From assembly GCA_013400975.1 (NCBI GenBank), contig WBMZ01010823.1, forward strand, positions 1-64,000: a stretch of 64,000 nt of DNA. Reading direction: 5' to 3'. Within the stretch, counting starts at the first letter, position 1, and every line of letters starts with the position of its first letter. The position numbers and the translations under genes are program-made. The DNA is from Atrichornis clamosus. Taxonomy: Eukaryota > Chordata > Aves > Passeriformes > Menuridae. Positions 38,414-49,300 of the stretch are shown here, one piece after another. Under the pieces are notes generated by a model. It did no database searches and was not told where the DNA came from. It saw only the letters and a list, made by a program, of their open reading frames with translations.

Positions 38414-39068
38414 GAGGCTGCACCTCCCCAGAACGTCACCCACCAACGCTGGAGAAGGTCTGTGTCACCTCCCCTGCCTCCCTGTTCCCAGCAGGAAGGA
38501 GGATCCGCTTCCACGAGGTGCCTCATGCAAGGGGAGTTCCCAGACAAAAAGTCCCAGTTCAAGCAGGATACAAGGACATGGCACAAGGGCTGTGCAGGGG
38601 AAAGAAGTCTGTGCAAGAGCTAATGGAGTCTGTTTTTCTGGATACGTAACTAACTCTGACAACTGGAGATGCCGAGTGCAAACTGGGATTTGGCACAGCC
38701 CTGCGGGTGGCAGCAAGGTGGTACTGGGGGCGGCCAGGGGCGGTCAAGCGCTAGGAAAAGAATCAAAAAAGGTGTGAAGCACCCCAGGGCCGTCATCCCC
38801 AGGGCCGTCATCCCCAGTGCTGCACAGCAAGCCCATCATGAGGGCAGGGACACTCTCTTGGCCTTTGCTGATACACTTTATAATGAAACTGTGGGAATTT
38901 CCACCTGCAAAACCTCCATGGAAAGGCAGTTCCTTGAGCGAGGTGGGTGTGCCTGTGCTGTGTGGGCCGTGAGCTGTGCAGCCAGACCACCCGGTGGTCT
39001 GTGCAGTGCCCACAGGCCCTTAACCTTGCTTTGTGAGCAGACAGCACCACTCTGGGGTGGGGGGAAAG

Positions 39069-39216
39069 GTCTGAGGTCAGCTCAGCTGGGCAGAGCGTGG
39101 GGCTGGGAACACCACGGGTGTGAGTCTGATCCCTGCCTGGACCATTCACTTAAGAGCTGGGCTCAGTGATCCTTGTGTGTCCCTTCCAACTCAGCATATT
39201 CTGCGACTCTGTGATC
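39069..39216 (+). mobile_element. tRNA-derived SINE with CR1-like tail (TguSINE1-like)
   Basis: The head resembles a tRNA-Ile gene: GGTCAGCTCAGCTGGGCAGA (A box), GCGTGGGGCTGGGAACACCA in place of the anticodon arm, then GTGAGTCTGATCCCTGCCTG (B box and T arm) and ACCA. A short linker leads to a CR1-type 3' end, GATCCTTGTGTGTCCCTTCC, AACTCAGCATATTCTGCGAC, TCTGTGAT. A tRNA-Ile head joined to a CR1 tail is the organisation of the songbird family TguSINE1. Family name is from knowledge, not a database search. Confidence 0.8.
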
Positions 39217-39967
39217 TCAGTTGCAGGACTTTATAAACCCCCTAAACTTCTGGATTTTATAGGCTATTTAAGACAAAAGTTTCCTTGCTGTTCACCTGCC
39301 TTACAATTAGAGTCTCACTTCTGTGTGCAAAGCCAACACTGCCTGCTGCTTCCGTACATCAGGTACCACATTCCCCATGAAACAAGAGCTTCAGCTGCCT
39401 TTCTTACACGCCTGAATGAGGGAATACTCTGGGGATGGGTGGCTCTGAAGGAGCATCCCCCTGCCCAGGTGGCTGCTCCCCAGGGACCTCAGCACGGGGC
39501 AGGCACTGGAGACTCCCGGGAGCCTCATTTCCAGCCCAAGGCTCCTTTGCAGGCTCTGACATCAGCTGGGAGCATCTGCAGAAGGACAAGGAGGGATTGT
39601 TTGTGCTTCCCGGCATGAGAGGGTAAAGCTTAAGGGAGGGAAGAAAGATTAAAAAAAAAAGAGAAAAATGGCATAAACAGATAAACTTCCTCAATTGCAC
39701 CGACCAAACAAACCAGCCTGGGAACGCAGTTTGCAAATGTAGTCATGAAAGAAATGTGCCAAGGACTTCCTGGGGCTCCTGAGAGTCTGAGCTGCAGCAA
39801 GCTGCTTCTGGGTGTGCAACTTCAGCAGTTCTGAAAATCCAAGCCCAATATTGCAATCTGTTTTTCTTTGCTCTCTGTTCCATCTTCGCTGAACTGGGTT
39901 TGAGACAGTCTCGGTTTCTGCTTCTGATTTATTTACCAATGCTGTGCAGTCACGGAGGGAGTTACCA

Positions 39968-39973
39968 AATAAA
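39968..39973 (+). terminator. Candidate IL5RA poly(A) signal
   Basis: AATAAA about 1.55 kb after the IL5RA stop. A second AATAAA is at 40104-40109, followed by GGTTTGATCC. Either would place the SINE inside the IL5RA 3' UTR. Use is not shown by sequence. Confidence 0.35.
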
Positions 39974-41737
39974 CCTCCTGCCTTAGACCTCAGCCTTTGG
40001 CCTCCCAGGCTGCAGCCTACAAAGTTCTCCTGGTCTTGCAGAGTTCCTTCTACTTCCAAGAAACCTCCATGGAGCTGGCCAGAGCCTGTTAACAATGAAT
40101 GAAAATAAAGGTTTGATCCAGCCAGTAAATTCTTTGGAAGGTGTCTAAAGAAATAGAGTTCCCAGGTACTACAGACTAAAAATAATTATAATAAATGAGC
40201 CAGTTCTCATCTGGGTGAAGTAGCATTGCTCCATCAAAATTAATATAGCTCATTAATAAAACGTTTGTGCCTCAGATGTCTCTCCTGCACGTGGTTTTAA
40301 TGGATTTGAGGGACCCAACTTTAACTATCTAAAATCAGAATTTCATTAGTGATATCCTAAAAATAAGACTCAAGAGAATTCACTTATTGAAATGTATTTT
40401 ATGTCATGCCTTCAAGTGGCCTAATAAATAAGATTTCTGCATATAATTTCATTCCTATTAATGGCAAGATATTGCAGAGATGAATGCAATATATTTAAAT
40501 ATACTTTGCACGTCAGGTCCTTGGTACTTCAGGGAGGATGGGTCCTTTTGGGGACAGGCAGGGCTGGCTGGCTGGGAGAGCCAGCAGCCAGTCTCACACT
40601 CAGGGTAGTAAATAAAACTGAGCTGCTGGGCAGCAGGAGTGCCTGCCTTTTCCCAGCCAGGCTGCTGGTCCAGCCCAGCCCACTCACCCTCGGGGGCAGC
40701 TGCCTCGTGCAGGGGCACAGCGGGGATCTCACCTGTGCTGGAGAACCAGGGATGCAGGATGAGGACAATTCCTGGCCCAGCTGCCTCCTCACCGTCGTTA
40801 TCCTTGGAGCAAAGTCTTCCTGTCAGGCAGCAGGGGAGAAAAGGGAATTTGTCCAGGACATCCCAGGCAGGGGGGAGGCAGCCAGGCCGTGCCTGGGGCT
40901 GTGCCAGGTTTTGGCACCACCACAGCAGCCCACAGCAGGGGGAAGATTTCCATCCCCAGATTCCCACAGCAGAAAAATACTTACTCTGAATTTTCTTCTC
41001 TTTAAAGCCAGCTACCAGCCCCATGCATTCCTCCCACCCAGCTCTTCCCCACTGCCTCTGGGACTGCAGCTCCAGGAGCTGCTCCTCACCTGCCTCTGGA
41101 AATGGCAACTTTACATTTCTTTTTAAAAATGGAATTGTGCTACTGGGCCATTTTATTTTTAATGCTTCATTGACTGCGAAGTGCGACATTGCTCCTTTGA
41201 AATGCAGAGCACACTGTACAACTCCTGCCCCTGAAAGAATCAGAAATGTGGCTTTGGTGGATTCAGTGACGTCAGGCAGTGCTCCCCAGAATCCTCGGGA
41301 ACCCCCAGGGATAAGCAGAGGCAGTGCTGTACCTGCAGGGGCTTTGCTCTGGGCACAGGGTCAGCGATGCTCCAACAGCACCAGCCCCGTGAGCCTGGAC
41401 AGGTTGTGGCTCTACAAAACACACCCCAAAATTCACCCCCACACAGCTTCTTGGTCAGTTTTGGGAGGAGACTTAGACTAGAGATGCATAAATAGATTTT
41501 TTTTTTCTGCCTCCACCAAGTTTTGACTTAAACCAGCTCATGTATCTTCACATCAGTGACAGTGTCAGCAGGTGCTGAGGTGGAACTTCTCTCTGGGTAG
41601 AAGGAAATGTGGAGGAAAAAGGCTCCTGGAGGACAGGTATCTTTACAAATGACAGAATATTTATTACCAATACCTTTAAAAAAAGATTACATCTGCTAGA
41701 TCACTGATAAATATCATTTACACCAGGGAGAAAACTA

Positions 41738-41820
41738 CAGAAGCTTTTTTTTAAATTTTATTTTTTTTTGTTTTGTGGATTTTTTTTTGGTTTTTCTTTT
41801 TTTTTTTTTTTTTTTTTACA
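41738..41820. repeat. Poly-T-rich tract
   Basis: Runs of T up to about 25 bases broken by single A/G/C (TTTTTTTTGTTTTGTGG...). On the CNTN4 strand this is A-rich, close to the candidate CNTN4 poly(A) signal. It could be low-complexity sequence or a retroposed poly(A) relic. Confidence 0.7.
41757..41762 (-). terminator. Candidate CNTN4 poly(A) signal
   Basis: TTTATT on + reads AATAAA on -, about 1.5 kb past the CNTN4 stop. Another lies at 41660-41665. The setting is A/T-rich, so chance occurrence is likely enough to keep confidence low. Confidence 0.35.
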
Positions 41821-42169
41821 TAGAAGTAACCATATCAAACTAAGAAAGGAACACAGCTTGAAATACTGACAATATTTCTCTGGTCAACACCCCTGACTTT
41901 TACACAAGTGGAATCCTGATTATGAGTTACTGAATAAATATATTTAGAAGGTCTAAAAGTTAACTGTATTATTTTGTAAGCAAAAAAGACAAGTTACAGG
42001 CAAATTCAAGCTATCAGGAAAAAAAAAAATAAAATACCACTGCAGCGCATTTAAAGTTGAAAATTGTATAGAAAATTCCGTTGCCTTTTGCCAGCGTTAC
42101 CCCGTCTGAGTGAGCTTACAAAATCCCCCCGTAGTAACAACAAACGGTCCTTCTCTGGAGAAGAATTAC

Positions 42170-42620
42170 CCCGCTGTGGATGCTGGAGTTTGCGGTGACT
42201 CTGCCCTGCCCTCAGGCGTCTGGGAAGAGTTTCCAGAGAAAGGCGAAGTTCCCAGCAGAGCCCTCCGGGAGCCCGCACCTGCCCCTGGGTACCGCCGCTC
42301 CCGACACCGCCGCTCCCGCCCAGGCTCCCTCGGCGTTGTCCAGCCAGGGGAATGCCCAGGGGTGGTGGCTTCTATCCCAGAGCCTCGGAGCCGCTGCCTC
42401 CGGCTTTCCCTGGCCGGACATCCCCGGAGCCGGGCGCGCTGAGCCGGGCGCGCACCCAGGCGGGGCCGGCGCCCGTCCCGAGGGGTCCCCCGGGAGAGCC
42501 CGCACCTCCGCGGCATCTGCACCCCGGCTTTGGTGCTCGTCGCCACGAAGACAAAGCAATTCCACGGCCGCCCCTCGCCGCACGGTGCCAGGATATTCGC
42601 TACGTGTCCTGTAGTCCACA
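42170..42620. promoter_or_regulatory. Orphan CpG island in CNTN4 3' flank
   Basis: A sharply GC-rich block with many CpGs (GGTACCGCCGCTCCCGACAC, CCGGGCGCGCTGAGCCGGGC, GGGGCCGGCGCCCGTCCC) between AT-rich flanks. It lies 0.65-1.1 kb beyond the CNTN4 stop, probably inside its 3' UTR. No known gene starts here. A 226-codon frame is open across it on - (42892-42212) without recognisable similarity. Function unknown. Confidence 0.7.
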
Positions 42621-43272
42621 AGCAGCCCAAAATCACGCGGGTTTGGCAAGACGCTGCTGTCCTGACTGCGTGTTTTGAGTTGGGCTCGCTGGGAGCTCGG
42701 AGTTAATGGAACACCTTGTGTGTGAGAAGCACTTGGTTCAGCACAGGAGTCGCTGGAACTGCCAGTGGAGTTCAGCCGTGTTACAATCCGGGTCTGGACC
42801 AGTTCTGCCTTGTCAGACTGGACAGTCAACTCCAGCCAATTCACCAAGAACAACTTTGAACTCTCCATCATAAAGGAAAAAATTCCAAACAATATTTTCG
42901 TGATAATGTCGTCCGTAGCATTTTATAGCAGAGGAAAAAATTAATATCTACATCATATGTTAACTTTAAAAAATTCTATAAAACACTAAATATATAATAA
43001 AAAATATGCATATAAGGACATATGTAAACTGCTTTGGTAACATCATATTACAGATGTTTTCAGTGCATTGCAGAGTTTCCAAGGAAACTTCAGACAAAGC
43101 TATATTTGCTTTGAGGAAGTACTGTATAATGCCATTCCTAAAGAAGCATAAACATTTTTTCCAGTAGTAAGATGTACTCAAACCACAATATTACTTAGTA
43201 CTGGGTGTCTTCAAAACAACTAGCTAAATGTTGCTTATATTATAAAGAAGAAGTCCTTGGATGCCATTGTTG

Positions 43273-43373
43273 TCATAAACTGGAGCGGGCTGTGAGGGAG
43301 ATCATTATTGTGCTGAGGGCTGACAGGGTGCAGGCGCTGGACGTGGACGAGCCGGAGCCTCTGGCGTAGGCGT
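43273..43373 (-). CDS. CNTN4: CNTN4 last exon (GPI-attachment signal)
   Basis: The acceptor is CGGCTCAG; phase 1; stop TGA at 43275-43273. It encodes [20 protein letters not shown] followed by [13 protein letters not shown]. Small Ser/Gly residues precede a short hydrophobic C-terminus, the usual layout for GPI transfer. Matches human apart from a few Ser/Ala changes. Confidence 0.97.
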
Positions 43374-46300
43374 CTGAGCCGAGGGGACAGGGAGAGAAGG
43401 AGCCAGTGGTCAGCAGAGAACACCTCCTTAGCCCACCCCCCGAGGTCTGGATTCTGTTTCCTCAGACAAAGCACAGAGCCCGTGCACAGCCCCCTCCTCC
43501 TGCTTCAGTGACCCCTTTACCGCATGTCACCTCTCCCAGTGCATTTTTGGTCTCAATTCCTGCCACCGTTGTGTTGAGGCTACTTTCACAGTTCTGTTAT
43601 TTCACACCCTGCTTGCTCATCATTATTTGATATTTTCTCACAATTGTACTGTGTCCCAGCTGTTCCTTATGGCACCAGCCGGGCACGACTCCCATCCCAG
43701 AGGAGCTGTGTACCTGCTCGGTGACCCACGGCCTTGAGCCAAATGGGAGCTGGCGTGTTCCAGCTCCCCTTCCCTCCCCTGTGCCTGCTGATTAAATTCC
43801 TCTGCATGGTTTATACAGCCAGGCTGGTGAGAACTCTGCTCTCACCCAGGCTTTTTTACATTGCTGTAATTTTAGTGCCATATTCCTGCATTGCAGAGGC
43901 TCCTGATTTAATGCAGCTTATAAACTGGGACATTATTAATGGAAGATGGGACATGGAGATTTTGCAAAAGCCATGTTGTGTAATAAAATACTCTTTGTGT
44001 TTGTTCTTCTACACAACCTCATTTCCCTAAATAAATATTTATGCATCCAACACACAATGGGATATGGCTATACAGTAGCCTTATAAATTTAAAAGCCTCC
44101 ACCACTGCATTCTGTATTTGGTTACAGTGAATTGCAGTGAAACAATATCTTCAGTGCATGGATGAGCATGGAAGTGAGAGAGTGGAAAGAGTCTAGAAAC
44201 CTTAAATACAAATACAACTGCTTAGGGAGGGGTTCCTTATGGCTGAACCTCGATTTTGGGGTGAAATCAGGGATTGGAATCACTGCTGGTGGGACCCTGT
44301 GGCACAGACCCCCATCCCTCCCGCCCTTACTCGAGATCTTTGGAATTCGGATTTGCTCGCTGCTGCTGCCGTCGCCGCCGTCGCTGAAGGGTCTGATCTC
44401 TATGATGTAATCCTCATCAAAGGGCAGGGACAGCTCCACGGAGGTTTTGTTTGTCTCTATCACAGACGTGCTGCTCTGCCTGTTCCACCTGTACAGAACC
44501 TGCAGCCGAGGGAGAGACAGCAGGAGGCAGAAAGGGAGAGCTGCCCTTTGTCCGGAGGGTGTCCAGAGGTGCTGCTGCTCTCCTCCTGCCCCCGATGCTC
44601 ACACGTGGCCTGGTCGCAGAGGGGACACGTGGGGTTTGCTGGGGACACCAGCACAGTGGTGACAGGGCCTGGCAGGGAGGTGGCACTGGCAGGAGGGCGA
44701 TGCTGATGCACAGCACCAAACACAGCACCGCGACCTGGTGGAGCCCCTCAGCAAAACCTCTACCTTGGTCAAGCTAAAATAAATCCCTATATAAGTAAAA
44801 ACTTATTTATAGAGGTCAGAGACTCCTCATTATGCTTCTTCTAGAAACTGAGTTGGGATATTTGATGCAGTGCCACATTTATTTCCCAGAATAAATGACT
44901 TCTGTGAATGACCTTCTGAGCTGTGGGAGTTGTACTAATTTATATAAGAAATTGTGACATAAAATGTAGGATTTCCAGGCAAAAAGAAGAAAAATAGGCA
45001 ATATTTTGCTATGATTCAGGAAAGAAATCCATCTGGCTGTGCTATCCTAACAGTAAGTTAAAGGAGAATGTTTTAGAAACCCTCTAGATGCTTTTTCAGG
45101 GTGACGAGTCTCTCTCTCCCTCTTTCAATCGCCTGCTTAATTTGCATTTCAAACCTAAAATATGTAGTGAAAAGCTGGTCCAGATTGCTGAGGTTCATCT
45201 GAGGTTTGGACTCAAAACCCTGAGGAATTACTTATTTTTGATAAGCCCGTACAGTGCACCAAAGATACTTAAAAGTTAGTGCAGAAATTGAGGGGAGCTG
45301 GCACAGGCTCGTTAGGCTGATGCCTCTGGCATTCCAGGCTGGGAACAGAACAGGGAGCGTGGCCAGGTCCTTCCCTGACTCAGGCTCTGGTGGGGAATGT
45401 TTGCACAGCTCAAGCCCCAAGGCAGTGTCTGGCAGCCGCACACCAACGTCTTCCTGGGGATAAATGCAACCCCTGAGGAAGGTGATGGAGCTGAATTCTT
45501 CCCAAGGTTTCCCTCTTGTTAAATTATATCCTATTAAAACTGCTTCTAATGAGGATTCTCTTTCTTTTCCTCTTGGCTTTGCTTTCTGAAGAAAATGGGA
45601 GCTATTAAAAAAGCATTTTGTTTATCTGCAATTAAGGAGTCAACGACAGCCTTTGGGAAGTTTCCACTGAAGGCAGGAGTGAATTCCTGCAGGGAGCTCC
45701 AGAGGAAGGAGCCAGTGAAGATCCACGGCCTGAGACCCCCACGGCTGCTCATGGAAAAATGTGCTCACACACACAGGCCTGGCCTCTGGTTTTGCAGGAA
45801 TGCCCCGGTTTTAACCTGGAAAACCCTGCAAGTACCATGGAAAACATCCTGCCTGCCCTTACTACAGACCCCAACTTGACACTGGATTCATGGGAACACT
45901 CACTTTGTAGCCTCTCACTTCCGACTCGTTGTCCAACGCCTTCACCTGGTCCCAGTTCAGGATGATCTTGGAGTCGGATGAATTCCACATGATGTTCCCG
46001 GGGGGCTGACTTGGTGCTACACCAAAATCAACACAGCATCACGTTACTGGGGAGCACCATTTCCCAGCTGGGTCCCTTCCAGTACCAACGGGGCTTCTGC
46101 CAGCAGAGCTGAGCCTGCCTGCAGCCCTGTCCCTCTGCAAAGCAACGAGCTGCTTCACTGATCCGTGTCCTCAAGGTCACGGGAGGTGTGACACGACACA
46201 GTGCTTTAAATGAAAAAAGGATTCAGTCAGTTGCTCAACATGCCTGAGACCAGAAGAAAAAAGCCCTCTTGAACGATGAGATAAATATTTAATTTGCCTG

Positions 46301-49300
46301 CACAGCTGTGATTTCAGTTTTGCATGCTCTGCTTACTTAACACCGGGAAGAGCCTCACGAAAAAAAATAAAATAAAAAAGCCTGAGACTGGGAAGTCTTC
46401 TGCACAAAAACCTGGCAAAGAGAAGCCTGACAGCTCCTTCAGACTCAAGAGAGCTTGGAAAGGAGAGAGGGGAGCGCTGGGTGAACCCTGCCAGGGCATC
46501 CCTGCCAACACTCACGTGGCTTTTTGGTGGTGACGTTGACGGCGGCGCTGGAGGGGCCGGTCCCCGCCGTGTTGTAGGCCCTGACTGCCAGGTGGTAGAG
46601 GGCGTTGCCCTGCAGGTTGCTGACTTTGGTGGACGTTTGGTTCCCCACCGTGCGGATCCTCTTGGCGTTCTCCTCCTTCTCGTCGTGCCGCCAGCACCTG
46701 ACCTGGGAAGCAGAGCAGGGCTGTGTCAGCCCCAGCCCCGGGCTGCCAGCATCCCTTTGTTTCTGGCACTAACTCAGCACGGCTCCCGCGGGACACGTCC
46801 TGAACCCTGCCACCAGCCCTGCTCCCGGCTGGGAACCACCCCGGAACAATCCCTCCCCAGGACCTCAGCCACTCCCTGGCCATGGAAGCACCTCCAGGCA
46901 GGTTCCCCTCAGCAAGCTCTGCTCTCCATGTCCAGCCAGATCCCACACAGAAAGACGTGTGGGAGAAATTTTAACCGTGTGAGAGCAATCTGTGTGCACT
47001 GAAGAGGCAAAGGGAAGCAAATACACCCCAGGAGCACATCAGATCCGTGGCAGGAGGAGCAGCACCATGCTGAGTGCCCAGGATGTTATCTCTGTGTCCC
47101 CTCAAGGTCCCGCATTCTGTTTTCCATACCTCATATCCCTGTATTCTTCCTTTGTGCTGGTTCTCCCAAGGGGGAGCCCAAGAAACTTCAATGTCTGAGG
47201 CAGAAAGACTTCTGGCCAAAACACTGCTTGGGGCTCTCGTTGGCTCTGGGTAGTTAAAAATAAAAGTAAGACTTCTCAATTTTATGTTCAATTAGTCCCA
47301 AATGTCAAGGGATTTATTTTCTTCATTGCACAAGAAAAGAAGCAAACAAATGTCCACATTTTAAAGCGATGGCCTGTCAGGCTGTGCCGGGCTCCTCTCC
47401 CTCAGAAATAATAAGATGTCATTACTAAACTCAACCCAGGATACCATGTACTGTAATTAGGACAAGTGGGAACATTTTCTAATCAGTGGACATTAATTCA
47501 CACTAAATCTCGGTGGAATTCTTTCCAGATTACATATTACTTTTCCATTAATATCAAAAGATTTCATTACGATTAATGTTATTTTAATGACTATGAAAGG
47601 AATTAATCATGGCTCGCCATTTATTACCAATCAGAGCAAGGCTCAGGTACCAAAGGCTGTGTCAAGGTGGGGAATAAACCCCCGCAGACCCCGCCACCCC
47701 CCTGCAGGGGGGCGAGGAGCTGGGTGGGCTCGTGCCGTACCTTCCTCTGCCGAGTAGACGACGGTGACGGGGCTGAAGGAGCCCTCTCCCCTGTTGTTGT
47801 AGACGCCCACCTTGACCTCGTAGGGCGAGAAGGGCGGCAGGCTCTCGTTGCGGAACACGTAGCGCGCGGCGTCCGGCGAGGCCACCACGGTCTGCATCCA
47901 GCTGACCGTGCCCAGCGGCCGGAAGGCCACCACGTAGCCAAAGCCACCCCCGTTCTGCAGCTCCTCGGGCACCGTCTGCGGGCAGGGACAAAGCACCTTC
48001 AGCACACGGGGGCCTCCCCGGCTGCACCTCTGGGTCCCAAAGATGCCTTGGAGGTGGAGGGCCATGAGGTCCCGCTTCACATCCCGAACCTGGATTCATC
48101 CCTTCCGGCCCGCACTGCTCCGGGGAAGAGCAAGCAGCACCTCCAGAAGACACCTCCCCCAAGACCTTCCTTCCCTGACTAGATGGAGCCTCCACTGCTG
48201 ATGGAATTTTACGGTCTGAGGTTTGTTGGGGTGAGCCAAGGACACGGTTCCTGCTCTCCCAACACATGTGCAGGTGCTCTCGCACCTTTGGAATCACGTG
48301 TGAAGCCCCAAAGAACACATCCTGGACACAGTGACACTTCCCACTCTCAAGGCTTGCAGCCCCCTAAAAAGCTGCATTAAACCCAAAGGTTCAGGTGTTA
48401 AAATAATCCACAATCATGGGCCACTCTCCCACAGATGTCCAGGGAGCTTAAGCACGTGCAGGGGTTACTACTGGTGACTGCATCTTACTCTGCATTGTAA
48501 AGCTCAGAGCACATCGTAAAGAAGCGGCCTCTGGACATTTAAAAGAAGTAAAACAACTCTTCTGTCAAAATACAAATTATATTTTGTGCAAATTACATCT
48601 CAAACCAACGGCTGATGTTCTTGCCATGTGTGTTTTTGAAACATATTGCAGGATCTTTACGAGACACAGCGTAACTAATTAGTCCAACAGAGGAGGAAAT
48701 TTAGCACATTGAGCTGTGTGGTGAGGACAAAAACCCATTTATAGGTTTTTAATAACCTTAAAAATATCTCTGGCGATTCATTCTGCCAGCTTGGTCAGAA
48801 ATAGTGCTAAATGGAAGTGTTAGCATGTCTAGTGAAGTTCATTATTAGGAAAAATATGCCAGCTGCATCGCATCACAACATGAAAATATGAGCAGACAAA
48901 TGACTAAAGTTCTAACCCCGTCTGCCTTAAGGAATATTAAACATTTCTCATCTGTGTATCTCCCCTTGCTGGCTGCCATCAGCAGCAACGAAAGCCAGCA
49001 TGCCTTGTGCTAACTCTTAACTCTTTGCTGCCTCATATCCCACAGAGGCTGAGGGATGGAGCTGGGAGCCAGCCACAGCAATTCCCAACCAGGTCAGGGT
49101 GTGCCAAGCCTGTTTTATCCCTCGGGTGGTTCCTGGCCATCCGTGTTTTGCTGTATGGATGTGCTGGAGTCAGGGGGAGCTGAGCTGGTGCCGAAGCCCC
49201 GACGCACATCCCTCTCCCTGTGATCCCTGTCCAGCACTTCCCTGCTGGCTGTCGTGCCCAGGGGCCTGGGCTGGGGATGTTTTTTAGCTCCATTTGAACA

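Larger units (their letters stand above)
38414..43272. other. IL5RA-CNTN4 convergent 3' region
   Basis: 4.9 kb between facing stop codons. It holds a SINE at 39069-39216, candidate IL5RA poly(A) signals at 39968 and 40104, homopolymeric T tracts near 41740-41820, a CpG island near 42170-42620, and the AU-rich start of the CNTN4 3' UTR (43272 down to about 42900). Overlapping open frames at 40458-41189 on both strands have no recognisable protein. Confidence 0.75.

Noticed and set aside
39075..39144. Possible tRNA-Ile gene
   Set aside because: The anticodon loop and stems are degraded and a CR1-type tail follows, so a SINE head is the better reading.
40458..41189. Long overlapping frames on both strands (243 and 221 codons)
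   Set aside because: No recognisable domain and no splice or promoter context. It lies between convergent 3' ends.
42212..42892. 226-codon frame on -
   Set aside because: It lies over the CpG island in the CNTN4 3' flank, with no similarity recognised. Kept only as part of the CpG-island finding.
47662..48318. 218-codon frame on -
   Set aside because: A shadow of the GC-rich CNTN4 FNIII-2 exon in another frame.
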